Shown here piece by piece: positions 35,745-45,117 of a DNA stretch of 47,796 nucleotides (its first letter is position 1; each line of letters starts with the position of its first letter). The notes beneath the pieces were generated by a model. It saw only the letters and a program-made list of their open reading frames with translations. It was not told the origin of the DNA and made no database searches. Made by a program: the position numbers and the translations under genes. The stretch spans positions 1-47,796 of the forward strand of contig NZ_ARYL01000032.1 in NCBI RefSeq assembly GCF_000685295.1, given 5' to 3'. Origin of the DNA: Hyphomonas oceanitis SCH89 (GTDB taxonomy: Bacteria; Pseudomonadota; Alphaproteobacteria; Caulobacterales; Hyphomonadaceae).

Positions 35745-36727
35745 GTGCAACAATGATTTTCGCGAGCTTGATAATCACCAGCTGTGCCCATCCGGTCACA
35801 CAGGGAGCGCTATCGATGTCTGAGGTGGTCGAACCTCATTTCGAAATAGAAGATCAGGTGTTCGTGGCGGCAGACGGGGCGCATCTGGGGCTTACGGTTT
35901 GGGCAGCTGATGATGTGGGCGAGCCGAAATATGTTGTCGTGGGTGTTCACGGCATGAACGACTATGCCAACGCTTTCCACATGGCGGCGCCTTATTGGGC
36001 CGCACACGGCGTGACGACTTATGCTTATGACCAGCGGGGCTTTGGCCGGTCGCCGGGCCGGGGCATATGGCCGGATGAGGAGTTGATGCGTGAGGACCTG
36101 CGCACGGCGGTCGCTGTGGCGCGCAGCCGGCACCCTGGGGCTACCATCACGGTCGTCGGCATCTCCATGGGCGGCTCGGTCGCTCTTAGCGCATTCGGAT
36201 CGGAAAGGCCGCCCGAGGCCGACCGTCTGATCGCTTCAGGCCCGGGCCTGCGAGGCTGGGGCGCTATCAACCCGCTGTACAAGGCGAGCCTCTGGTCTTC
36301 GGCGCGTATACGGCCTGGCTGGATCGTTCGACCGCCGCGCGGCCTCGTCAAGATCGAGCCCTCAGACAATATCGAGATGCTCCGCCGGACATGGGCTGAT
36401 CCGCTGATGATGCCCGAAAACCGGATTGATCAGGTCTACGGTGTCGTCAGCCTTATGGAGACGGCGTATCAGCGCGTTGCGAATTTAAGCGATAAGGTAC
36501 CCATTTTGATGTCCTACGGCGCCAATGACCTCGTGATCACGCCGCCTGGCGTGAAACGCACGGCGAAAAAGCTGCCGGCCAGTATTCAGACTGTATATTA
36601 TCCGAAAGGGTACCATATGCTTATGCGCGACCTGCAGGCGGAAACGGTCCATGCCGATTACCTTGCCTTCATGAAGGATCCTGGGGCAGCCCTGCCCAGT
36701 GGGTCGCCGGATTGGCCATGGCGTTGA
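35669..36727 (+). CDS. Alpha/beta hydrolase lipoprotein (monoacylglycerol lipase-like)
   Basis: A 352-residue serine hydrolase of the S33/monoacylglycerol lipase type. VVVGVHGMNDYANAF is the oxyanion region, ISMGGSVAL holds the nucleophile Ser, ANDLVITPP the Asp and KGYHMLMRD the His. The N-terminus has RTSPRR, a hydrophobic stretch and TSC, consistent with a lipoprotein signal. ATG 35669 is chosen because GGAG lies nine bases upstream and it supplies the basic residues; ATG 35753 would leave the signal without charge. The start overlaps the glycosylase gene by 76 bases. Confidence 0.86.
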   Translation: MAETQSMVRGGRATRTSPRRAGGLVSATMIFASLIITSCAHPVTQGALSMSEVVEPHFEIEDQVFVAADGAHLGLTVWAADDVGEPKYVVVGVHGMNDYANAFHMAAPYWAAHGVTTYAYDQRGFGRSPGRGIWPDEELMREDLRTAVAVARSRHPGATITVVGISMGGSVALSAFGSERPPEADRLIASGPGLRGWGAINPLYKASLWSSARIRPGWIVRPPRGLVKIEPSDNIEMLRRTWADPLMMPENRIDQVYGVVSLMETAYQRVANLSDKVPILMSYGANDLVITPPGVKRTAKKLPASIQTVYYPKGYHMLMRDLQAETVHADYLAFMKDPGAALPSGSPDWPWR

Positions 36728-36788
36728 AGCGGGCATTCCACAGCCCAAAGCCCCTTGCGGTCAGTCACGCGTGGACAAATATAAGGTG

Positions 36789-36808
36789 TTCTGCCAGTTC
36801 TGGCAGAA
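36789..36808. promoter_or_regulatory. Palindromic operator candidate in the clpP leader
   Basis: A 9-2-9 perfect inverted repeat, TTCTGCCAG-TT-CTGGCAGAA, lies 37 bp before the clpP ATG. TATAAG at 36780-36785 may be a -10 element, with TTGCGG at 36755-36760 as a distant -35 (19-bp spacer). The repeat would then cover the start of transcription, the place for a repressor. It could also form an RNA hairpin. Confidence 0.5.
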
Positions 36809-36845
36809 TACAGATTCCAGATAGCCAGCCCCGAGGCGATATTTC

Positions 36846-37469
36846 ATGACGAGTTCTTACCAGACTGCCCTCAACCTTGTTCCCATGGTGGTGGAGCAGA
36901 CCAGCCGCGGGGAGCGGGCATTTGATATCTTCTCTCGCCTGCTGAAAGAGCGAATCATCTTCGTAACTGGCGGCATTGATGACGGAATGGCGGCGCTGAT
37001 CACCTCGCAGCTGCTGTTTCTTGAGTCGGAAAACCCGAAAAAAGACGTCGCGATGTATATTAACAGCCCGGGCGGATACGTTACGTCGGGCCTCGCGATC
37101 TATGACACGATGCAATACATCCGCTGCCCGATCTCGACTGTTTGCTTCGGCCAGGCGGCCAGCATGGGTTCGCTGCTCCTTGCAGCCGGCGAACACGGCA
37201 TGCGTACATGCTTGCCGAACGCACGTGTTATGCTGCACCAGCCATCGGGCGGATACTCAGGCGTTGCTACAGATATCGAGCGCCACGCACAGGATATTAT
37301 CGACCTCAAGAAGCGTCTCAACAATATCTACGTGAAGCATACCGGCCAGGAATACGATGTGATCGAGCGCAAGCTCGATCGGGATACGTTCCTTACGGCA
37401 GAAGAGGCCGTTGAATTCGGTATTGTGGACAAGGTGTTCGAACCGCGCGACCGCGAGGACGAAAAATAG
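36846..37469 (+). CDS. clpP: ATP-dependent Clp protease proteolytic subunit
   Basis: ClpP forms the tetradecameric chamber that degrades proteins fed by ClpX or ClpA. The catalytic triad is S106 (GQAASMGS), H131 (MLHQPSGG) and D180 (ERKLDRD). The 207-residue length and the N-terminal propeptide-like [18 protein letters not shown] are standard. clpX follows on the same strand after 128 bp. Trigger factor, often directly upstream in bacteria, is about 8 kb downstream here. Confidence 0.98.
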   Translation: MTSSYQTALNLVPMVVEQTSRGERAFDIFSRLLKERIIFVTGGIDDGMAALITSQLLFLESENPKKDVAMYINSPGGYVTSGLAIYDTMQYIRCPISTVCFGQAASMGSLLLAAGEHGMRTCLPNARVMLHQPSGGYSGVATDIERHAQDIIDLKKRLNNIYVKHTGQEYDVIERKLDRDTFLTAEEAVEFGIVDKVFEPRDREDEK

Positions 37470-37493
37470 GCGTAGACGCCCCCCACCAATTAC

Positions 37494-37528
37494 GGCCCGC
37501 CTCTTGCAGGGTGGGCCATGACCCTTAT
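37494..37528 (+). promoter_or_regulatory. Hairpin and possible heat-shock promoter before clpX
   Basis: GGCCCGCC (37494-37501) can pair with GGTGGGCC (37510-37517) with one G-T pair. The region also holds CTTGCA (37503-37508) and CCCTTAT (37522-37528), spaced 13 bases and resembling the RpoH consensus CTTGAAA/CCCCATNT. The two readings overlap, and only one may be real. No T-run follows the hairpin, so termination between clpP and clpX is unlikely. Confidence 0.3.
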
Positions 37529-37597
37529 TGTCATATTAAGAAACCGGGTGAGGGCGCTTAAAGGCCCCGTTAAACCTTACCCGGCATTGAGGACGGC

Positions 37598-38860
37598 ATG
37601 ACCAAGCAAAACGGCTCAGGCGATTCAAAGAATACGCTCTACTGTTCTTTCTGTGGAAAGAGCCAGCATGAAGTTAAGAAACTTATTGCTGGCCCTACGG
37701 TGTTCATCTGCGACGAGTGCGTCGAACTGTGCATGGACATCATCCGCGAGGAAAATAAGACGGCGATGGTGCGCTCCCGCGAGGGTGTGCCGACGCCACA
37801 GGAAATCTGTGACGTGCTTGATGACTATGTCATCGGGCAGCGCCACGCCAAGCGCATCCTGTCGGTTGCCGTGCACAACCACTACAAGCGGTTGTCCCAC
37901 GCTGGCAAAGCCGATGGTGTCGAACTGTCGAAATCGAACATCCTGCTCGTAGGCCCTACGGGTTGCGGCAAGACGCTGCTGGCTCAGACGCTGGCGCGCA
38001 TCCTGGATGTGCCATTCACGATGGCTGATGCGACGACGCTGACAGAAGCTGGCTATGTCGGCGAGGATGTCGAGAACATTGTGCTGAAGCTGCTGCAGTC
38101 GGCTGATTACAATGTTGAACGCGCCCAGCGCGGCATCGTTTACATCGATGAAATCGACAAGATTTCGCGCAAGTCCGATAATCCGTCCATCACGCGTGAT
38201 GTGTCGGGTGAGGGCGTGCAGCAAGCGCTTCTGAAGATCATGGAAGGCACGGTTGCCGCTGTGCCGCCACAGGGCGGTCGCAAGCATCCGCAGCAGGAGT
38301 TCCTGCAGGTCGACACGACAAACATCCTGTTCATCGTTGGCGGCGCATTTGCTGGCCTCGACAAGATCATCTCGTCGCGCGGCGACAATGCCTCGATCGG
38401 CTTTGGCGCATCGCTGAAGGATCCAGAAGCACGGGGTGTGGGTGAAATCCTGCGCAGCACCGAGCCTGAAGACCTTCAGCGCTTCGGTCTGATCCCGGAA
38501 TTCATCGGGCGCCTTCCGGTCATTGCGACCCTGGAAGATCTTGATGAGAAAGCCCTGATCGAGATCCTCACACAACCGAAGAACGCCCTTCTGAAGCAAT
38601 ATCAGAAACTGTTCGATATGGAGAATGTGGCGCTGACCTTCACGCCGGAAGCCCTGACGAGCGTTGCGCGCCGGGCCATCGGCCGGAAGACAGGCGCGCG
38701 TGGCCTTCGCTCGATCATGGAATCGATCCTGCTGGACACGATGTTCGAACTGCCAAACCTGCGCGGCGTCGAAGAAGTGGTCATCAATGGCGAAGTGGTC
38801 GAAGGCAATGCCGAGCCGCTTTACGTCCACGCCAAGAAGAGCCAGCCTGAAGCTGGCTGA
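37598..38860 (+). CDS. clpX: ATP-dependent Clp protease ATPase subunit
   Basis: ClpX is the AAA+ unfoldase that selects substrates for ClpP. The N-terminal zinc domain has C16, C19, C38 and C41. Walker A is GPTGCGKT (119-126), Walker B ends in IDEID (about 183-187), and the ClpP-binding loop reads IGFGAS. The sensor-2 region GARGLRSI is near the C-terminus. Length 420 is standard. In Caulobacter-type bacteria ClpXP drives cell-cycle proteolysis; whether that applies here is inference. A strong terminator follows. Confidence 0.99.
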   Translation: MTKQNGSGDSKNTLYCSFCGKSQHEVKKLIAGPTVFICDECVELCMDIIREENKTAMVRSREGVPTPQEICDVLDDYVIGQRHAKRILSVAVHNHYKRLSHAGKADGVELSKSNILLVGPTGCGKTLLAQTLARILDVPFTMADATTLTEAGYVGEDVENIVLKLLQSADYNVERAQRGIVYIDEIDKISRKSDNPSITRDVSGEGVQQALLKIMEGTVAAVPPQGGRKHPQQEFLQVDTTNILFIVGGAFAGLDKIISSRGDNASIGFGASLKDPEARGVGEILRSTEPEDLQRFGLIPEFIGRLPVIATLEDLDEKALIEILTQPKNALLKQYQKLFDMENVALTFTPEALTSVARRAIGRKTGARGLRSIMESILLDTMFELPNLRGVEEVVINGEVVEGNAEPLYVHAKKSQPEAG

Positions 38861-38885
38861 TCCTTGAGACATATACGAGATTAAG

Positions 38886-38915
38886 AAAAGCCCGGACCGA
38901 TGGTCCGGGCTTTTT
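38886..38915 (+). terminator. Rho-independent terminator after clpX
   Basis: A 13-step stem with a GAT loop (38886-38898 with 38902-38914) overlaps a run of five T from 38911. It ends the clpP-clpX transcripts. Confidence 0.9.
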
Positions 38916-38948
38916 ATTCACCGAAATTCCCGTCAGGACATAAAGAAA

Positions 38949-38972
38949 GGCCGGCATCCTGAGATGCCGGCC
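38949..38972 (-). terminator. Rho-independent terminator after glnA
   Basis: A 10-bp perfect GC-rich stem with loop CTGA is followed on the minus strand by TTTCTTTA. It lies 26 bp beyond the glnA stop. Together with the clpX terminator it makes a back-to-back pair. Confidence 0.85.
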
Positions 38973-38997
38973 CGGGTCGTTAAGAGGGATCAAGCTC

Positions 38998-40401
<1,404 letters not shown>

Positions 40402-40457
40402 TGGATTTGCCCTCCAGGTTAGTGGTCTGAATGTGTCTTCGAACGGTTATTGCAGGA

Positions 40458-40844
<387 letters not shown>

Positions 40845-40934
40845 TCACTCGCGCTTCTAGGCGAGTACAACATACGGAAAGGTGGGGGGGATCAAAGCGG
40901 GTGGTCAAAAAATGGACGTCGCTGCCTGCGAATT

Positions 40935-40982
40935 GGTCACCGAATGGCGTGATCTCCGCCATAAACGTGACGCGGGCGTCAC
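40935..40982. promoter_or_regulatory. Two GTGAC-type inverted repeats between glnB and coq4
   Basis: The second element, 40967-40982, is a perfect 7-2-7 palindrome (GTGACGC-GG-GCGTCAC). The first, 40935-40954, is a near-palindrome (GGTCAC...GTGATC) with one mismatch. Both use GTGAC/GTCAC half-sites and lie in the 245-bp divergent region, so they may control glnBA, coq4 or both. No regulator is encoded alongside. The palindrome is followed on the plus strand by TTTTAATA, so a terminator-like hairpin is an alternative. Confidence 0.4.
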
Positions 40983-41041
40983 TTTTAATATTCGGGCGAT
41001 CATGCTATTTGCAGGCCTACGTTGAGCGAGCACTGAAATAA

Positions 41042-41833
41042 ATGACCCAGATTTTTGTTCATCCTGATCGTCGACCCGCGAAGTTTCGGCCTTTGAAAGC
41101 ATGGAAACACATGCAGCGGCTGATAGCCGACAAGGAGGATACCGAACAGGTATTCCACATCATCGAGGCGCTCAACGGGCGCTCGTTCGAAAAGAACTTC
41201 TATAAATTCGTGGAAAGTCCTGAGGGGAAGGCGCTGCTGGACAAGCGCGAATTCCTTCCGCCGCTGCTTGATGATCACGTGTGGATTCGTGAATTGCCTG
41301 AAGGCACAGTCGGGCGCGCCTATATGGACTTCATGGAGCGCGAAGGCCTCTCGGCCAAGGGGCTTGTCGAGGAGAGCGAGAAATTCCGCGGCGCCGTACG
41401 CGATTTCGATGACGATATGCTCTGGTATGGCAATCGCCTGCGCGATACCCACGACCTGTTTCACGTACTGTCCGGTTATGGCCGGGATGCGCTGGGCGAG
41501 GCCAGCCTGCTGGCTTTCACTTACAGTCAGACTCCCGGATTGGGTGTGATCTTCATTTCGTTCGTCGGAACGCGCCAGATCATGAAATCCGTGCCAAAAG
41601 AGGCGCGGGTCATGGATTGCTTCCGGGAAGGCAAGCGCAACGGCGCTGCCGCATCAAAAATTATACGCGAGGACATATTCGCTCTCATGCACGAACCGCT
41701 GAACGCTGCGCGTAAGCGCCTCAATATTGCTAAACCGACTGCCTACCTTCGCGCGCTGGACGTATGCCAGGCCGAGGGATTGGTGATTGACCAGATCGGC
41801 CTTGCGCCAAATGAATTTCAGGCTGCCGCGTGA
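41042..41833 (+). CDS. COQ4-family ubiquinone biosynthesis protein
   Basis: A 263-residue COQ4-family protein. The zinc-binding signature HDxxHx11E is exact: H137-D138, H141 and E153 in THDLFHVLSGYGRDALGE. In eukaryotes COQ4 is needed for ring C1 decarboxylation and hydroxylation of the quinone precursor; bacterial members are thought to act similarly, possibly replacing other Ubi enzymes. The gene overlaps the phosphatase gene by four bases (GTGA). Its ATG at 41042 has no strong ribosome site. It begins an operon of three genes. Confidence 0.92.
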   Translation: MTQIFVHPDRRPAKFRPLKAWKHMQRLIADKEDTEQVFHIIEALNGRSFEKNFYKFVESPEGKALLDKREFLPPLLDDHVWIRELPEGTVGRAYMDFMEREGLSAKGLVEESEKFRGAVRDFDDDMLWYGNRLRDTHDLFHVLSGYGRDALGEASLLAFTYSQTPGLGVIFISFVGTRQIMKSVPKEARVMDCFREGKRNGAAASKIIREDIFALMHEPLNAARKRLNIAKPTAYLRALDVCQAEGLVIDQIGLAPNEFQAAA

Positions 41834-42369
41834 TTTACCTTGTGCGTCACGGAGAGGCCGCCGCCACTTGGGGCGATCATCCCGATCCCGGCCTGAGCGA
41901 GCTTGGGCAGAAACAGGCTGAGGCTGTCGCCGACATCCTGATTGAAGCAGGTGCCAGCACGGCGGTCTGCAGCCCCATGTTAAGGTGTCGTGAAACGGCC
42001 TTGCCGTTCGAGCGCCGGATGGGCCTTGTTGCGCAGGTCGCGCCGGAAGTCTCTGAGATCGATACGCCTGACGATGTCGGCGATCGCGTGACGTGGCTGC
42101 GAACGCTCATGTCGGGCGATTGGGATGCTGGGTCGCACGACTTCACCGCGTGGCGGAAAGCCATGCTCGCCTTCGTGTCAGGTCTTCCTGACGAGACAGT
42201 CGTCTTTTCGCATTTCGTTGCGATCAACGCCTTGGTTGGCTTGATTGATCAGGATTCGCGCGTTGTTGTTTTCCGTCCGGGGCATTGCTCGGTGACGCGA
42301 CTAAAGCGTCAAAATGGCGTGCTTTCAGTTGCTGAATATGGAAGCGAATCCGCAACACGCGTGTTATGA
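41830..42369 (+). CDS. Histidine phosphatase family protein
   Basis: A 179-residue member of the phosphoglycerate-mutase-like superfamily. The RHG motif is at residues 6-8 (YLVRHGEA), a second catalytic Arg is in SPMLRCRETA, and FSHFVAINALVG supplies the second His. It is shorter than true mutases and resembles SixA/CobC-type phosphatases of unknown substrate. The start is GTG, overlapping the coq4 stop, so expression is coupled. The next gene, for NAD(P)HX repair, begins nine bases downstream. Confidence 0.9.
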   Translation: MIYLVRHGEAAATWGDHPDPGLSELGQKQAEAVADILIEAGASTAVCSPMLRCRETALPFERRMGLVAQVAPEVSEIDTPDDVGDRVTWLRTLMSGDWDAGSHDFTAWRKAMLAFVSGLPDETVVFSHFVAINALVGLIDQDSRVVVFRPGHCSVTRLKRQNGVLSVAEYGSESATRVL

Positions 42370-42378
42370 GGTCGCCCC

Positions 42379-43821
42379 ATGGGCAGACCGATTATTACTC
42401 CGCAGGAAATGGTTGCCGCCGAACAGGCGGTATTCAAGGCAGGCACCAGCAGCTTTGACGTAATGATGCGCGCCGGGACGGCAGTTGCGGAATTCCTTCA
42501 TGCGCGCTGGCCAGAGGGAAAAGTGCAGGTCCTCTGCGGCCCCGGCGGCAACGGGGGCGACGGCTTTATTGCGGCCGCGCGTCTCGCAAAACTGTGGCGC
42601 GATGTCGAAGTCTTCTGTCTCGTCGAAAAGAACGCGCTAACGGGAGATGCCGCAAAAGCTGCGGCGCTGTGGGAGGGCGATGTCCGGCCATTGGAGCAGG
42701 CGCTTGAAGCGCCTCATGACATTGTTCTGGATGCTCTGTTTGGCGGTGGCCTGTCACGGCCGCTGGAGGGCGCAGCAGCTGCGCTTGCCGAGCGAGGCGG
42801 CCGGGTCGTGTCGGTTGACGTGCCTTCGGGCATCGACGGCCTGACAGCCAAACCGCTTGGCCCTTGCTTCCGGGCAGAAGGCACGATCACGTTTGCCGGC
42901 TTGCGTCCGGCCCATTTGCTCCAGCCAGGCGCAGCCTATTGCGGGCTCGTAGCAGCGGCTGACATCGGTATTCCCGTTCAGAGCCAGGCTTTTGAGAACA
43001 GCCCCATGCTGTGGGCGGGCGTCATGCCGCGGCCAGGGCAGGACGGATACAAGCACCAGCGTGGCCACCTCAAAGTGGTGAGCGGTCCCGCCTCAGCGAC
43101 GGGGGCTGCGCGGCTCTCCGCCACGGCCGGCCTTCGCGCCGGCGCCGGACTTGTGACCGTCATGTCGCCTCCGGGAGCGATGACGGTGAATGCCAGCCAC
43201 CTTACGGCCGTCATGTTGCAGGTCTTTGATGGTGCAAGCGACCTTGAGGCGGCTGCAAAGCAGGCGCAGGTCATGGTTATCGGGCCTGCGGCGGGGATCA
43301 CCCCAGCCACACGCGCCAATGTCGAGGCACTCCTCAAATCGCAGTCGCGTGTCTTGCTGGATGCGGACGCGCTCACCGTGTTCGACAGCGCGCCAGCCTC
43401 GCTCTTCAAGCGCCTGCGCCCGCACGATATCATGACCCCGCATATGGGCGAGTTCAAACGGCTGTTCGGCGATCTCGCCGAAACTGGCGTCAACAAGATC
43501 GAGGTCGCCCGCAAGGCGGCGCGTGATGCCGGCTGTGTCGTTTTGCTCAAGGGAGCCGACACGGTCATTGCCGCGCCAGACGGGCGTGCCATCGTGAATA
43601 CGCACGCAACGCCCTGGCTTGCGACAGCAGGCGCAGGCGATGTGCTCGCGGGCCTGATTGCGGGCTTCATGGCGCAGGGCATGCCGACGCTTGAAGCGGC
43701 CGCGATGGGCGCCTGGGTGCACGGCGAAGCGGGCAGGCGCGTCGGCGCCGGCCTGATCTCAGAAGACCTGGAGCGTCATGTGCCGGACATCCTGAGTGCG
43801 CTCCACGGCGAGATCGCCTGA
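42379..43821 (+). CDS. nnr: Bifunctional NAD(P)H-hydrate epimerase / ADP-dependent dehydratase
   Basis: A 480-residue fused repair enzyme. The epimerase domain (1 to about 210) has VLCGPGGNGGDGF, the signature of the YjeF N-domain. The ribokinase-like dehydratase domain (from about 215) has TPHMGEFKRLFG, VLLKGADTVI and GAGDVLAGLIAGF. Together they reconvert R- and S-hydrated NAD(P)H to NAD(P)H with ADP or ATP. GAGG lies seven bases before the ATG. It closes the coq4-phosphatase-nnr operon. In enterobacteria the equivalent gene is next to tsaE; that link is absent here. Confidence 0.96.
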   Translation: MGRPIITPQEMVAAEQAVFKAGTSSFDVMMRAGTAVAEFLHARWPEGKVQVLCGPGGNGGDGFIAAARLAKLWRDVEVFCLVEKNALTGDAAKAAALWEGDVRPLEQALEAPHDIVLDALFGGGLSRPLEGAAAALAERGGRVVSVDVPSGIDGLTAKPLGPCFRAEGTITFAGLRPAHLLQPGAAYCGLVAAADIGIPVQSQAFENSPMLWAGVMPRPGQDGYKHQRGHLKVVSGPASATGAARLSATAGLRAGAGLVTVMSPPGAMTVNASHLTAVMLQVFDGASDLEAAAKQAQVMVIGPAAGITPATRANVEALLKSQSRVLLDADALTVFDSAPASLFKRLRPHDIMTPHMGEFKRLFGDLAETGVNKIEVARKAARDAGCVVLLKGADTVIAAPDGRAIVNTHATPWLATAGAGDVLAGLIAGFMAQGMPTLEAAAMGAWVHGEAGRRVGAGLISEDLERHVPDILSALHGEIA

Positions 43822-43884
43822 AAATACACCTGAATGGTCTTTACGGTTGATAGAGCGGCCTGCCTCGCGTAGGAAGCGCGCTAC

Positions 43885-43969
43885 GCGGATATGGCGGAAT
43901 TGGTAGACGCACTGGATTTAGGTTCCAGCGCCGCAAGGCGTGGAGGTTCGAGTCCTCTTATCCGCACCA
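43885..43969 (+). tRNA. tRNA-Leu (anticodon UAG)
   Basis: An 85-base tRNA including an encoded CCA. The acceptor stem GCGGATA/TATCCGC pairs perfectly. The anticodon arm CTGGA-TTTAGGT-TCCAG has anticodon TAG at 43919-43921. A short variable arm (CGCCGCAAGGCG) and the T-arm GGTTCGAGTCC fit a class II leucine tRNA. It reads CUA and related CUN codons. It lies 63 bp after the nnr gene. No integrase or att repeat is seen beside it. Confidence 0.97.
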
Positions 43970-44043
43970 CTACCTTCAAAAATTGATGGCATCGTCCATT
44001 CCGGTCGTCAGTGAGACGCCGGTTTGAACGATGGCCTCCGGGC

Positions 44044-44784
44044 TTAATTCGCACTGGCCTCGTCCACAGCGAATGGATCGTTCGATGGGTCGTCATTCCA
44101 GATATACTCTGCCGTCTTGGCGACGTAGTCGGCCTTCTCGCGACCATCAATCTTGGAGACAAGCCCTAGAGCCATGTCGGTCCCGGCCGAAATGCCGGAC
44201 GATGTGATGTACTTGCCGTCCTCAACCCAGCGCGCGCGGCTCTGCCAGAGCACGTCGTCATCCTGGCTGGTGGCGAATTTCCACGCCATCTTGTTCGAGG
44301 TCGCCTTGTGGCCGTCCAGCAGTCCGGCTTTGGCCAGAACAGCAGATCCCGTGCATACCGATGTGGTGTACTCGGTGCCTTTGTCCTGATTGCGCAGGAA
44401 TTCGAGCATGGCGGGGTTATTCACTTCCGTGCGCGTGCCCATGCCGCCGGGTATCATGATGATCTCGAACTGGGGTGCGTCCTCGAACGAATAATTGGTC
44501 ACGGTCTCGATGCCCTGCGCCGAAGTGACGGAGCCACCATGCTCGGAGACCGTAACGACTTCATAGTCGTCCAGCCGCCCCCACATTTCCACAGGCCCGA
44601 ATACATCGAGCGTTTCGTAGCGGGGGAAAAGCACAATAGCGAGTTTCTTGGTCTTCTGGGCTTTTGCGGGTGCGGGTACAGCGCTGGCCGGCGTCTCAAC
44701 CGACTGCGCAAGAGCCTGAGGCGCGCCGACAAATAGAAGTGTCGCAGCGACCTGAACGGCGGCGAATAGGGTAACTCGTCTCAT
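44044..44784 (-). CDS. Secreted DJ-1/PfpI family protein
   Basis: A 246-residue protein with a cleavable signal peptide (MRRVTLFAAVQVAATLLFVGAPQALA) and an Ala/Pro linker, then a DJ-1/PfpI domain from about residue 48. The Cys elbow SVCTGSAVLAKAGLL (C144) and IPGGMGTRTEV are present, with Asp in SSGISAGTDMAL. Most DJ-1/PfpI proteins are cytosolic, so export is unusual. The start at 44784 has GGAG upstream; the frame extends upstream with a Cys-rich stretch lacking such a site. It is one of three DJ-1-type proteins in the window. Substrate is unknown. Confidence 0.87.
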   Translation of the reverse strand: MRRVTLFAAVQVAATLLFVGAPQALAQSVETPASAVPAPAKAQKTKKLAIVLFPRYETLDVFGPVEMWGRLDDYEVVTVSEHGGSVTSAQGIETVTNYSFEDAPQFEIIMIPGGMGTRTEVNNPAMLEFLRNQDKGTEYTTSVCTGSAVLAKAGLLDGHKATSNKMAWKFATSQDDDVLWQSRARWVEDGKYITSSGISAGTDMALGLVSKIDGREKADYVAKTAEYIWNDDPSNDPFAVDEASAN

Positions 44785-45117
44785 CTGGGATCTCCACTTG
44801 CCAAAAGACCCTGCGCCTGAGGAATTCCAAACCCAAGGACAAGCAGCCAGCAATAGCGCCAAGGCGCCGGTTTGACCGCAATTGTGGCACAATCGGCAAC
44901 ACCTGCACGCCCCCGTCATTTTCGGAATTGGTTCACATAGATAACACGAGAGTGACATATCATTCGCCCCGTTCCCCAGCCCATGCAGGCGATCCAGCAG
45001 AGTCTGCGTGGACAGGCGCTTTCGCGTATGACATAAGCCGCGCCTTCAGACAGGTTTCTCACAGCTTCCAGCGTGCTTTTTGCCTCGCGACGCCAATAAA
45101 AACGGATGAATAAACCC
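44785..45117. other. Intergenic region between the secreted DJ-1 gene and tig
   Basis: A 333-base divergent gap. I see no convincing gene, RNA structure or strong promoter here. On the minus strand it would hold the promoter of the DJ-1 gene, on the plus strand that of tig. A frame continuing upstream of the DJ-1 start is Cys-rich without homology and is taken as noncoding. Confidence 0.5.

Noticed and set aside
37625..38872. A 415-codon minus-strand frame across clpX
   Set aside because: Antisense shadow. clpX motifs are complete on the other strand.
43885..43969. tRNA-Leu as an integration site for a mobile element
   Set aside because: No integrase, no repeated 3' tRNA segment and only ordinary genes on both sides.
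44872..44895. TGGCAC at the DJ-1/tig gap as a sigma-54 promoter
   Set aside because: The -12 half reads GCAA instead of TTGC at the required spacing.
44785..44958. Cys-rich N-terminal extension of the secreted DJ-1 protein
   Set aside because: The internal start at 44784 has GGAG and a proper signal peptide. The extension has neither.
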